64,000 nt of DNA from Pseudanabaena sp. GTDB taxonomy: Bacteria > Cyanobacteriota > Cyanobacteriia > Pseudanabaenales > Pseudanabaenaceae. Below the pieces are notes generated by a model, which did not search any database, was not told where the DNA came from, and was given only the letters and a program-made list of their open reading frames with translations. The stretch is from assembly GCA_003249015.1 (NCBI GenBank), contig QBLS01000019.1:1-64000 (forward strand), written 5' to 3'. Positions within the stretch are counted from its first letter, which is position 1. Each line of letters begins with the position of its first letter. A program made the translations under genes and the position numbers. Positions 16,640 to 25,565 of the stretch are shown one piece after another.

Positions 16640-17520
16640 ATACCAGAGACAAATATAACTTTGTAAAATCCATAAAGGATGTTTGTAGGATTATTACTCC
16701 TAAATCATTTCGCAGACTGGCTAATCGTTACTTTTACTGGAAAAAGTTTGGTTTAGAAGAGATTAAGAACTTAGAACTCAAAGATAAACACATAGGCAAG
16801 AGGGCTTTCATTATTGGTAATGGCCCCTCTATTCTTAAGCAAGATTTGACGAGGCTTTCAAATGAAGTTACTTTTGTTCTAAATAGTTTTTTTCATCATC
16901 CTCAATATGAACAAATTAATCCTACTTATTTATGCAACTGTGATCCAGTAGCTAATAATATTGATTTCAGAAAAAATTGGTATGAGTTACAGAAAGACAA
17001 AACAAAAAATACTATTAAGTTGTTCTCAAAATCTGCACAACTTGTCGATCGTGAGAATAAAATTTTTCAGGATCATTCAGTATACTATCTTCACACTCCT
17101 GTTCCATTTCTAAAGCCACTATCTAGTTTAAAGTATTGTCCAACTGATCTAAGTAAGCCTTTATCTAATCACGGGCTTGTTTTTATAGATATTGCACTTT
17201 TGTCAGCTTTCTATATGGGTATTAAAGAAATTTATCTCTTGGGAATGGACGGAGGTACTATTAATTCTTTAGAAGACTACTTAAATTACAATTTTTATGG
17301 ATTAGATCCACTCTTTTCTATGGAGGAACATATTGATTTTTATAATCAATATTTTCTCAATCAGAACTATCAATCCTCTAGAGTAGGACTTTATGAAAAG
17401 TCTATTGATTGTATAACTAGAACTTTTAGTAAAGATGATGTCAAAATATTTAATGCCACTTTAAAGGGAGACGAATCTGGATTTGAGCGAATCAAGTTTG
17501 AAGATGTTCTAAATTCATAA
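16636..17520 (+). CDS. DUF115 / Maf-like protein of a glycan cluster
   Basis: A 294-residue protein whose core GKRAFIIGNGPSIL near residue 54 and IYLLGMDGG near residue 198 match the DUF115 fold. That fold is shared by 6-hydroxymethylpterin pyrophosphokinase MptE-like proteins and by motility-associated factors, which transfer Pse-type sugars to flagellins. In a Pse cluster the second reading is attractive: this may be the transferase that uses CMP-Pse. It is coupled to the flippase by an ATGA overlap. AT-rich, no HIP1. The fold assignment is good, the activity is inferred. Confidence 0.7.
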   Translation: MNTRDKYNFVKSIKDVCRIITPKSFRRLANRYFYWKKFGLEEIKNLELKDKHIGKRAFIIGNGPSILKQDLTRLSNEVTFVLNSFFHHPQYEQINPTYLCNCDPVANNIDFRKNWYELQKDKTKNTIKLFSKSAQLVDRENKIFQDHSVYYLHTPVPFLKPLSSLKYCPTDLSKPLSNHGLVFIDIALLSAFYMGIKEIYLLGMDGGTINSLEDYLNYNFYGLDPLFSMEEHIDFYNQYFLNQNYQSSRVGLYEKSIDCITRTFSKDDVKIFNATLKGDESGFERIKFEDVLNS

Positions 17521-17575
17521 TTACCACTAAAATGGATTTCTGGCACAAATTTTATCAATATTTTAATTGAATTAA

Positions 17576-18478
17576 ATGAAAGAACTTTATTCTGGCGTAG
17601 ATTATTATGGTCTGGGAGAAATTATTAAAGAATATGCAAATTTTCCTAAGTTTTTACCCTTACCTGTAGGTATTCAACATGGATGGACTAGCCTAATTCA
17701 TACTCATGATGTTCGTTATGATGCTGCGGAAAACTGGTTTTGGACACGAGATTTGGAGATAAAATATCAAATTAAATTTAAAGGCTTAAATACTCGTACC
17801 GTAGGATCACCATTTCTATATTTACTAAAGAATTTACGCTATGTTGAGCCAATTGAAAAACAAGGTTCTATTGTTTTTCCAGCCCATTCCTCTAAATTAT
17901 GCAGGGTAGAGTATGATTATGAAGAATATGCTCTTATGCTAGACTCTCTTCCAGATGAGTATAAACCTATTACTGTATGTATGTATCACTTAGATATGGA
18001 TCTAAAAAAAGAAATTCCATTTCTGAAAAGAGGATTTGAAATTGTTAATAATGGAAATAGTTTATGTGACAACAATTTTCTAAAAAATTTTGTTGCAAAC
18101 GCTCATGGTAAGAGATACGCTTTGTCAAATCAAGTCACATCGGCTTTGTTATTTGCTTCTGCAATGGGACTTACTTCTTTTTTTTATGAAACACAACTTG
18201 CAATAGAAGTAGATGATCCTGAGCTAAAAACATTAGAATATATAGAAAATTCAAGAGAATGGGAAGAGCGTGTATCTCAACATTTTCGATTTTACGGTTG
18301 TAATTCTCAACAGCAAAAACAATTTGCACTTAGTGAGTTAGGACAAGATTTTCTTCTTTCCCCTCGTGATATGAATATAATATTGTATAGATGTTTATTC
18401 AGTAAATATTATTTCTATAAATTAATCCGACGATCACTTAAAAACTTAGTGAATTTTTTTGTTCCTATAAACTCTTGA
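17576..18478 (+). CDS. Unknown protein of the surface-glycan cluster
   Basis: 300 residues with no domain I recognise with confidence. Visible features are YSGVDYYGLGEIIKEYANFP near the start, LPLPVGIQHGWT, VGSPFLYLL, GSIVFPAHSSK, and a middle stretch KPITVCMYHLDMDL. The order (HGW, then GSPF, then FPAHS) recalls GT-B-like proteins of polysaccharide loci. There is no clear Shine-Dalgarno sequence before the ATG at 17576. An out-of-frame ATG at 17532 opens a 12-codon peptide (MDFWHKFYQYFN) that could be the displaced original N-terminus. A glycosyltransferase-like role is inferred from neighbours only. Confidence 0.6.
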   Translation: MKELYSGVDYYGLGEIIKEYANFPKFLPLPVGIQHGWTSLIHTHDVRYDAAENWFWTRDLEIKYQIKFKGLNTRTVGSPFLYLLKNLRYVEPIEKQGSIVFPAHSSKLCRVEYDYEEYALMLDSLPDEYKPITVCMYHLDMDLKKEIPFLKRGFEIVNNGNSLCDNNFLKNFVANAHGKRYALSNQVTSALLFASAMGLTSFFYETQLAIEVDDPELKTLEYIENSREWEERVSQHFRFYGCNSQQQKQFALSELGQDFLLSPRDMNIILYRCLFSKYYFYKLIRRSLKNLVNFFVPINS

Positions 18479-18538
18479 TCAAATATAATCATAATTAATT
18501 TAGCAATAATTAATAGATAGAAATGAGTGATTTATAGC

Positions 18539-19507
18539 ATGTTAAAAAAAATATCAGATTATATTTTTACCCTTTGGTGTAAGTTAAAGCTTAAATTGAA
18601 TTTTTTTGAGAGTATTAAAGAAATTCGATCTGATTTGATTAAAATACGCGAATCTTTGGGAAGGATTGAGAGCAGACAAAACTATAGCACACATCATAGT
18701 TTGTTTGATATTTCCCATCAAACTGATTTTCAATATAACGAATTTAGAGTCTTTTCTCAGTGGGGAGAAGATGGCATTATTCAATCATTAATTAATTCAA
18801 TAGAGATTGAAAATAAAGTATTTGTAGAATTTGGAGTGCAGAACTATACCGAATCTAATACTAGGTTTTTATTGATTAATAATAATTGGTCAGGGCTAGT
18901 TATAGATAGCTCTCCAGATAATATTCGTTATATCAAGCAAGATCAAATATATTGGAAATATAATCTCAAAGCAGAATGTGCTTTTCTTGATAAAGATAAT
19001 ATCAATAAGTTGCTAATTGACAGTGGCATAATAGGTGATATTGGCTTGCTATCTGTCGATATTGATGGTAATGACTACTGGGTTTGGGAAGCAATTAACT
19101 GCATTACTCCAAGAATTGTGATATGTGAATACAACGGTTTATTTGGCAATTATAGAAAAGTAACAATTCCCTATGACAAATCATTTTCTAGAGACAAAGC
19201 TCATTTTTCTTGTCTTTATTATGGGGCTTCTATAGCTGCTTTAAGCCATTTAGCAGCATCCAAAGGTTATGTGCTGCTTGGCTCTAATAGTGCTGGGAAT
19301 AATCTGTTCTTTCTCAGGAAAGACTTAGTCGGTGATCGTTCTATCTATTCACCTGAAACAGCTTATAGAAAACCGCAATTTAGAGAATCGCGTGACATAA
19401 GTGGAAATTTATCCTATCTGGATTTTGATGCTCGATTAACACAAATTTCAGAAATGCCTTTATATGATCTAGAACTGGGTGTATTAATCCAAGTGAAGGA
19501 TTTATGA
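18539..19507 (+). CDS. FkbM-like methyltransferase-fold protein
   Basis: About 322 residues from the ATG at 18539; a GTG at 18527 is in frame but lacks support. The N-terminal 60 residues are amphipathic and basic. The core QWGEDGIIQSL, KVFVEFGVQNYTESNTR and LLSVDIDGNDYWVW corresponds to the FkbM-type Rossmann methyltransferase fold, with FVEFG as the SAM loop and DIDGND as the acidic strand. Related proteins occur in surface-sugar loci of Campylobacter and cyanobacteria. It is coupled to the next gene by ATGA. The substrate is unknown. Confidence 0.65.
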   Translation: MLKKISDYIFTLWCKLKLKLNFFESIKEIRSDLIKIRESLGRIESRQNYSTHHSLFDISHQTDFQYNEFRVFSQWGEDGIIQSLINSIEIENKVFVEFGVQNYTESNTRFLLINNNWSGLVIDSSPDNIRYIKQDQIYWKYNLKAECAFLDKDNINKLLIDSGIIGDIGLLSVDIDGNDYWVWEAINCITPRIVICEYNGLFGNYRKVTIPYDKSFSRDKAHFSCLYYGASIAALSHLAASKGYVLLGSNSAGNNLFFLRKDLVGDRSIYSPETAYRKPQFRESRDISGNLSYLDFDARLTQISEMPLYDLELGVLIQVKDL

Positions 19508-20427
19508 AAACAGCCTTAATTACAGGTGTTACAGGTTTTCTTGGTCGGTATATTGCTCGCCAGTTTAGTCAAGCAGGATGGTTAGTAGCAGGTATTGGCA
19601 CTCGTCCTCCCGAAAATGCACCTCGACAAGACTTGTCTCACTATTACCAACTTGTACTGCCTTCACCAAATCTAGTAGAGATCGCGCAGCAATTACAGCC
19701 AGATGTTTGTGTACATTGTGCGGGTAGAGCTTCGGTAGAGCTTTCGGTTAGCGATCCTGCTTCCGACTTTCAGGCTAGTGTGGCGATGACATTTCATCTT
19801 TTAGATACGCTGCGGCTATATGTACCTAAATGTCATCTTATTTATCTCTCTAGCGCAGCTGTATATGGTAATCCCAACACCATTCCCATTTCTGAATCAC
19901 AAGTTACTGCGCCAATCTCTCCCTATGGATTTCATAAATTGATAGGAGAACAACTTTGTCTAGAGTTTTTTCGAGTTTATCAATTGCCAACCACGATCGC
20001 AAGAATCTTTTCGGCCTATGGCGCGGGTTTACGACGACAAGTAGTTTGGGATATTTGCCAAAAAGTCTTGACCCAAAATAGGATTAAATTATATGGAACG
20101 GGACAGGAAAGCCGAGATTTTATTCATGGTATCGATGTGGCTACGGCGATGTTAGTATTAGCGGAACATAGTATTGGGCAAGCAAATATTTTCAATCTTT
20201 CGACTGGTGTGGAAACTAAAATTGAAGATTTAGTAAAATTGATTGTCGCGAGACTAAATCCTAAAATAGAGATTGAGTTTGATGGGAATCTGCCATCAGG
20301 AGTTCCTTGTAATTGGCAAGCGGATATTACCAAAATTCAACGGCTTGGATTTGAGCCAAAGGTTGATTTAGAGAAGGGTTTAGATTCTTTTATGCAATGG
20401 TGTCGAGGAGAAATTATCGGATGGTAA
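19504..20427 (+). CDS. NAD-dependent epimerase/dehydratase (extended SDR)
   Basis: A 307-residue sugar-nucleotide SDR. The NAD motif TGVTGFLGRYIARQF lies near residue 8, the catalytic Ser in LSSAAVYG near residue 117, and the Tyr-Lys pair in YGFHK near residue 140. It probably makes or reduces a dTDP- or UDP-hexose for the glycan assembled by this cluster; the exact sugar cannot be read. It begins inside the preceding stop and its last seven bases overlap the next gene. Confidence 0.82.
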   Translation: MKTALITGVTGFLGRYIARQFSQAGWLVAGIGTRPPENAPRQDLSHYYQLVLPSPNLVEIAQQLQPDVCVHCAGRASVELSVSDPASDFQASVAMTFHLLDTLRLYVPKCHLIYLSSAAVYGNPNTIPISESQVTAPISPYGFHKLIGEQLCLEFFRVYQLPTTIARIFSAYGAGLRRQVVWDICQKVLTQNRIKLYGTGQESRDFIHGIDVATAMLVLAEHSIGQANIFNLSTGVETKIEDLVKLIVARLNPKIEIEFDGNLPSGVPCNWQADITKIQRLGFEPKVDLEKGLDSFMQWCRGEIIGW

Positions 20428-21611
20428 GTAAGTCACTAAATAAATCGCCAGATAAATTACATATTTGTTTGAATATGGTGCATGATCCGACTTGGTTAGG
20501 TGGGGTTTTATATATCCAAAATTTGATTAAGGCGATCGCACAATTACCAACAGAAGAGACTGAGCATATCCAATTAAGTCTGGCTTTATTTAAAAGAAAT
20601 GCAAGATTAGCAGAGCCAGTCAAAGATTTGGTGTCTCAAGTATATGCAGGTTCTACTACGGAATATGTTTATTTAAAAGCTTGCAAGCTCTTGGCAGAAT
20701 ATGCCCCATTTGTACCATTGGAGATACTCAATCCACGCTCCTGTGATTTTGTGTATCCAGATTTATTAGGTGCAAGGTCAGCTTATAAATGGGGCGCATG
20801 GGTCGCCGATCTCCAGCATTGTCACTTACCACATTTATTCTCGCAAAAGCAATTGGATGCTCGTAATGCTGAGTTACAAAGGATGGCAAATAATGCGCCT
20901 GTGATCGTAGTTAGTAGTGAGATGGCTGGTGCTGATTTTGGCGATCGCTATCCTCAAGCACGCGATCGCACAATGGTGATGCATTTTGCTAGTTTTGCTG
21001 ATCCTCAATGGTTTGAGCCAGACCCACAAATTACGCAAGCAAAATATCAACTGCCAGATCGCTTTTTTTTAGTCAGTAATCAGTTTTGGAAGCATAAAGA
21101 TCATGGTGTAATTATTGATGCTTTAGCAATTCTTAAACAGCGTAATCTTTATCCCACGATCGTATGTACTGGTTCGCTATCTGATTATCGAAATCCTGAT
21201 TATTTCAATCAATTATTAGTAAAGGTTGAGCAATTGAACCTTAAAAGTCAGTTTATAATTTTGGGTGTTATTCCGCGTGACGATCAAGTTCAATTAATGC
21301 GGCAATGTTTAGCTATAATTCAACCTTCTTTGTTTGAAGGATGGAGTTCGGTAATCGAGGATGCTCGGAGTTTAGGTAAGCCAGTAATTGCCTCTGATTT
21401 TCCTGTACATCTTGAGCAAAATCCTCCTAATTCTTATTTCTTTGAGCGGAGTAGTCCTGAAGAACTTGCTGAATTAATTGTTCAAGCATTATCAAATTTA
21501 GAAGCAGGCGTAAATCACCAATTAGAAGCTTTGGCTCGACAAGACAACCAAGAACGAGTCAAGGCATATGGAAGACGGTTCTTGGAAATTGTTCATCACG
21601 TCATATGTTGA
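20421..21611 (+). CDS. Glycosyltransferase family 4 protein
   Basis: About 396 residues. I choose the ATG at 20421 because GAGGAG stands at 20405-20410; an ATG at 20397 is also in frame. The C-terminal lobe has the GT4 layout: FFLVSNQFWKHKDH, LGVIPRDDQVQLMRQC, then PSLFEGWSSVIEDARSLGKP with the E-x7-E nucleotide-sugar motif. The N-terminal GGVLYIQNLIKAI loop fits acceptor binding. It is the last gene of the cluster and probably adds a hexose to the surface glycan. It ends two bases from dnaG. Confidence 0.85.
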   Translation: MVSKSLNKSPDKLHICLNMVHDPTWLGGVLYIQNLIKAIAQLPTEETEHIQLSLALFKRNARLAEPVKDLVSQVYAGSTTEYVYLKACKLLAEYAPFVPLEILNPRSCDFVYPDLLGARSAYKWGAWVADLQHCHLPHLFSQKQLDARNAELQRMANNAPVIVVSSEMAGADFGDRYPQARDRTMVMHFASFADPQWFEPDPQITQAKYQLPDRFFLVSNQFWKHKDHGVIIDALAILKQRNLYPTIVCTGSLSDYRNPDYFNQLLVKVEQLNLKSQFIILGVIPRDDQVQLMRQCLAIIQPSLFEGWSSVIEDARSLGKPVIASDFPVHLEQNPPNSYFFERSSPEELAELIVQALSNLEAGVNHQLEALARQDNQERVKAYGRRFLEIVHHVIC

Positions 21612-21613
21612 AT

Positions 21614-23575
21614 CTAAAACTCAATGATATTGTTTTCGCCTGAGCTATCCCCTGTACCTGATAGGTCGAGATAGTTTACCTCAATTAATTTTTTGATTTC
21701 GATTTTACGGCGCTTTTCTTCTTGTATTTTTTCTTGACAATGATATCCAAAAGCTGGATCAGCAACTACATCCTTACTTTTAAATAACTCTAACCAATAT
21801 TTTTCACGTTTGTCAGACATAATGTATTGAATTTGAGCGATTGCTGTTCTAATTACCATTTGAGGACGCAATATACCAATACGCGAGTTTTCGTCCAGCC
21901 ATAATAGATGGTTTAACTGATGCGCAACTTCTTCTTTCTCCGCACATAAAATCTGTAATTGTTGGGTAAGATGATTTGGCGAAGGTTCCTCAGGGGCTAG
22001 TGAAGTTTTCTTGTTTTCCATAAGTTCCAGAATTGTCTGCCAAAGATAGCGGTGATTGGATAGGCTAAAGTCGATATCTTCTCTCTCTATGAGTGAGTAT
22101 ATATATGCACGATGCTCAGGGAAATGTAGGTAGATTTGCAATAGTTGAGTTTCCGCACAGTGCAAGGTATTAGTAGTAGTGGTGATGGAGGGAGCGGTTT
22201 TAGTGCTATTCCAACGATTGTTGCGTAATTGTCTGCGGATATCTTCCTCTAGTCGCAAAGATAGATAGGAATCACCTTGAGACAGGCTCTGTGCTGAAGT
22301 GTGAATGTAATGATCTCGTAATGTGGAGCCAGATGGTAAACGGTCTAGCAACTGCACAAAGGCTTGGCTTAGTTTTTGTAATGTGCCAGCTTTGTTCAGA
22401 TCTTGTCCTGCCAGAGTCTGTTTGAGCAACCAATCAAGAAATAGCGGCGCATCTTGAATTAAATGATTATACGCATCGGCGCTATGCTGTTTGAGGTATT
22501 CATCCGCATCTTTACCATCGGGAATGGTCAGCACTCGCAACTGCACAGTGCCGTTATAAACTAATTCCTTAAAACCTGCGATCGCCTTTTCTGCGGCAGA
22601 AATTCCTGCTTTATCAGCATCAAAGTTTAAAATTACATTTTTAGAATCGGTGTAACGTAATAACTGCTTCATTTGATCAGCATTCAGCGCTACGCCCATG
22701 GTTGCGATCGCTTGTTCGATACCAGCTTGATGCAAAGCGATCGCATCAAAATACCCTTCCACTACGATCGCCCGATCTTGCTTAGAAATGGAATCCCTCG
22801 CCTTATCCATCCCAAACAAAACTGTACCCTTACTAAATAGTTCGGTTTCGGGTGAATTTAAGTATTTCGGTTCTTCGTCTCCTAGGGATCGCCCACCAAA
22901 GGCAATCACTCGCCCCCTTGAGTCGTGAATGGGAATCATGAGGCGATCGCGAAATCGATCATAAAAGCCATGCCCAGTTTTGCGTGGAACGATTAATCCT
23001 GCTTGTTCTACAAGACTTACAGGGATCTGTTTTTGTTGAACCAGATAGCCCATTAGAGTCTCCCAACCCGCAGGCGCATAACCCAATTGAAATTTTTGGA
23101 TTGTTTCTTTGCTCATCCGTCGCTTTTCCAAAAGATAAGCCAATGCTGCCTTTCCTTGGTGGGCGTACAGTGCGTGCTGATAGAAACTAGTAGTCAGAGC
23201 CATTACCTCATAAAGGCGATCGTGATGAGAAATTTGACGCTGAATTTCCTTAGCTTTTTCAGGTTCCACAGTCTGAATGGGAACGTTGTAGCGTTTCGCT
23301 AAATCCACCACTACATCAGAAAAAGATCGCTTGTCGATCTCCATCAAAAACTTAACTGCTCCACCTGCGGCTCCACAGTTGAAGCAGTGATACATTTGAC
23401 GCGATGGATTGACAGTCAGGGCTGTCGCATTTGTCCCATTGTGAAATGGACAGGCTCCCCGAAAATTAGCCCCACTTTTTCGCAGCACAACGCGCTCAGA
23501 GACGATATCAACGATATCGGCTCTCTGACTTACCTGATCTATGGTGTCTTTATGAATTTGGAACTGTGTAGACAT
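21614..23575 (-). CDS. dnaG: DNA primase
   Basis: 653 residues, normal for cyanobacterial DnaG. The CHC2 zinc finger is at residues 42-67 (CPFH then CFNCG). The catalytic core carries YGRSLG-type FGGRSLGDEEPKYLNSPE, the TOPRIM motif VVEGYFDAIALHQAG and the DxD pair NFDADKAG. The C-terminal 200 residues are helical and would bind the DnaB helicase. It makes RNA primers at the replication fork. It is convergent with the glycosyltransferase gene with no room for a terminator between them. Rich in HIP1. Confidence 0.96.
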   Translation of the reverse strand: MSTQFQIHKDTIDQVSQRADIVDIVSERVVLRKSGANFRGACPFHNGTNATALTVNPSRQMYHCFNCGAAGGAVKFLMEIDKRSFSDVVVDLAKRYNVPIQTVEPEKAKEIQRQISHHDRLYEVMALTTSFYQHALYAHQGKAALAYLLEKRRMSKETIQKFQLGYAPAGWETLMGYLVQQKQIPVSLVEQAGLIVPRKTGHGFYDRFRDRLMIPIHDSRGRVIAFGGRSLGDEEPKYLNSPETELFSKGTVLFGMDKARDSISKQDRAIVVEGYFDAIALHQAGIEQAIATMGVALNADQMKQLLRYTDSKNVILNFDADKAGISAAEKAIAGFKELVYNGTVQLRVLTIPDGKDADEYLKQHSADAYNHLIQDAPLFLDWLLKQTLAGQDLNKAGTLQKLSQAFVQLLDRLPSGSTLRDHYIHTSAQSLSQGDSYLSLRLEEDIRRQLRNNRWNSTKTAPSITTTTNTLHCAETQLLQIYLHFPEHRAYIYSLIEREDIDFSLSNHRYLWQTILELMENKKTSLAPEEPSPNHLTQQLQILCAEKEEVAHQLNHLLWLDENSRIGILRPQMVIRTAIAQIQYIMSDKREKYWLELFKSKDVVADPAFGYHCQEKIQEEKRRKIEIKKLIEVNYLDLSGTGDSSGENNIIEF

Positions 23576-23823
23576 AGATGGGAGCAGTTAATTTTACGAG
23601 GCTGGCAAAGGCTGCAAAACATTGGTCAACACAAATTCACGGGAGCAAGCTAATAATTTTGCGAATAAAAATTAAGCTTAGGGATGAGAACACTACTAAT
23701 TGAAATACCTATGACTTCGACTGCGCTCAGGTAACGCTATGAACTTGCCGAAGCGCCGAAACTAGAGTTATACAAAAAATGCCTAAGAATTTTTGAGCTA
23801 AGATATCTAGCTATTTTATACCA

Positions 23824-23854
23824 AATTAAGAATTGGCTACGCCATTTCTTAATT
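23824..23854. repeat. Palindrome, AAGAAATGGC family
   Basis: AATTAAGAATTGGC and GCCATTTCTTAATT pair with a single mismatch around TAC. It lies 3 bases before another, larger palindrome. Confidence 0.75.
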
Positions 23855-23857
23855 CAT

Positions 23858-23910
23858 AAAACCAAGAGGCAATTGGCGGCGCATCGCGCCGCCAATTGCC
23901 TCTTGGTTTT
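23858..23910. repeat. Perfect 25-bp-stem GC-core palindrome
   Basis: AAAACCAAGAGGCAATTGGC followed by GGCGC forms a perfect 25-bp stem with a loop of ATC. The stem starts with an AAACC-type end and closes with a GGCGGCGC core, a design shared with the palindromes at 40591, 47428, 50278 and 51956. There is no T tract beyond the stem's own TTTT. Confidence 0.9.
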
Positions 23911-24051
23911 GCTTTCAAAAAACGATTTTCAGTATCTTCGGTGCTGAAAATTACAGGATTAGTCTTACAAGAGATCAGTGTAAATAAGCAGAATCAAGAC
24001 ATTGGCTATAAAATTATTTTTGTAAATTGCGGATCAACCTGCTAAACAAAC

Positions 24052-25386
24052 GTGAACCCTGCTCGAACAATTTGTCTTGGCTTCCTTGCTGTCATCTTCT
24101 TTGGTGCATTTTTACTAATGCTACCGCTGTCGTCTAGTAGTGGTGTCTGGTCAAATCCGATCACCGCATTATTTACATCCACCTCAGCAGTTTGTGTCAC
24201 TGGGCTGTCGGTAGTTGATGTGGGTAAATTTTATTCAATCTGGGGGCAAGTATTTTTGATGCTCCTCTTTCAGATTGGCGGTTTGGGATACATGACAGCC
24301 ACATCTTTTTTATTGATATTAATCGGGCGCAAATTTAGCTTGCGCGACAAGATTACCTTGCAACAGTCGCTAGATACTAAAGGGATTCGTGGCGGATTGC
24401 AGCTAGTGCAGTCGATTTTTGCGGTAACGATGTTGCTGGAGCTAACAGGCGCGATCGCCTTAATTCCCACTTTTCTCCAAAAAATGAGCTTTCAAGAAAG
24501 TGTGTGGCAAGCACTTTTTCACAGCGTCAGTGCCTTCAACAATGCAGGATTTAGCCTGTTTTCGGATAATCTGATGAGTTATGCAACTAACCCTGTGGTG
24601 AGCATTACCATTGGCTTGCTGATTATCTTTGGTGGCATCGGCTATCAGGTGATTTTTGAAGGCTATCTCTGGTTGAGGGCTAAGTTTTCCCGCAATCGTG
24701 AGTATATTTCCTTTAGTTTGACTTTTTGCGTAGTGACCACAACGACTATCGCTTTGATTGTGGGTGGTACTCTTCTATTTTGGTTTACGGAATTCAAGAA
24801 CCAAGATACTTTGGGATCAATGTCTTTCTTTGATCAAGTCTTGGCGGCTTGGTTCCAATCCGTTACCACCCGCACCGCAGGGTTCAACTCAATTGACAAT
24901 GGCAAAATGTCAGTTACAGGCATATTCATTACGATCGCCTTGATGTTTATTGGCGCTAGCCCTGGAGGTACTGGTGGCGGCATCAAAACCACCACGGCGC
25001 GGATCTTAGCCAGTTGTACGGGTACGGCTTTGCGAGGACATGACGAGGTTACTCTATATGAGTTGCAAGTACCTCAAGGGCTAATCATTAAGGCGGTTGG
25101 TGTGGCGGTTGGTTCACTTTTCACCGTGATTCTTTCCACAGGGATTTTGTCCTTAACTGAGACTAAGATCAGCTTTATCAATATCTTGTTTGAAGCAACT
25201 TCCGCCTTCGCGACAGTGGGGCTATCTACTGGGATCACCTCATCTCTAACGGCAACGGGGCAATTGGTAATCATTGCCACAATGTACATCGGTCGTGTTG
25301 GGGTGTTGTTACTAATGTCGGCTATTTTTACTAATACTCGTCCTAGCTTGGTTAAGTACCCTCAAGAATCAATGCTGGTGGGATAG
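24052..25386 (+). CDS. ktrB: Potassium uptake protein KtrB (TrkH family)
   Basis: A 444-residue integral membrane protein with a GTG start. Four pore-loop repeats are visible, each with the filter-like sequence: STSAVCVTGLS, VSAFNNAGFS, SVTTRTAGFNS and TSAFATVGLS. These are the K+ selectivity filters of the Trk/Ktr/HKT superfamily. It forms the K+/Na+-coupled translocating subunit in the plasma membrane and works with the RCK subunit encoded next. Length is normal for KtrB. Confidence 0.93.
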   Translation: MNPARTICLGFLAVIFFGAFLLMLPLSSSSGVWSNPITALFTSTSAVCVTGLSVVDVGKFYSIWGQVFLMLLFQIGGLGYMTATSFLLILIGRKFSLRDKITLQQSLDTKGIRGGLQLVQSIFAVTMLLELTGAIALIPTFLQKMSFQESVWQALFHSVSAFNNAGFSLFSDNLMSYATNPVVSITIGLLIIFGGIGYQVIFEGYLWLRAKFSRNREYISFSLTFCVVTTTTIALIVGGTLLFWFTEFKNQDTLGSMSFFDQVLAAWFQSVTTRTAGFNSIDNGKMSVTGIFITIALMFIGASPGGTGGGIKTTTARILASCTGTALRGHDEVTLYELQVPQGLIIKAVGVAVGSLFTVILSTGILSLTETKISFINILFEATSAFATVGLSTGITSSLTATGQLVIIATMYIGRVGVLLLMSAIFTNTRPSLVKYPQESMLVG

Positions 25387-25506
25387 CTTCGACTTCGCTC
25401 AGCTACCTTACACCGCTGACTGAGCCGAAGCCTATTTTAACTAAGCCAGAAGTAGCTTCGACTTCGCTCAGCCATCCAGTATGCGTTAGCTGAGCGAAGT
25501 CGAAGC
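25386..25506. repeat. Two tandem TTCGAC-type hairpins
   Basis: Two copies stand head to tail between ktrB and ktrA. The first, at 25386-25432, is imperfect and starts at the last base of the ktrB stop codon. The second, at 25455-25506, pairs GCTTCGACTTCGCTCAGC with GCTGAGCGAAGTCGAAGC. They may lower read-through into ktrA or stabilise ktrB mRNA. Confidence 0.8.
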
Positions 25507-25565
25507 CCCTCTTAAGCAAGTCCAAGCCTTTCTATAAAAAAACAGTATTTAGGAAAACAATCAAT

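Larger units (their letters stand above)
23576..24051. other. Divergent intergenic region between dnaG and ktrB
   Basis: It holds a degenerate TTCGAC-type repeat at about 23710-23760 and two palindromes (annotated separately). The remaining sequence should contain divergent promoters for dnaG and ktrB, but I cannot place a convincing -35/-10 pair. Confidence 0.5.

Noticed and set aside
23824-23910. Neighbouring palindromes as a possible CRISPR array
   Set aside because: No regular direct repeats with unique spacers are present, and no cas genes are in the window. The palindromes are long and differ in sequence.
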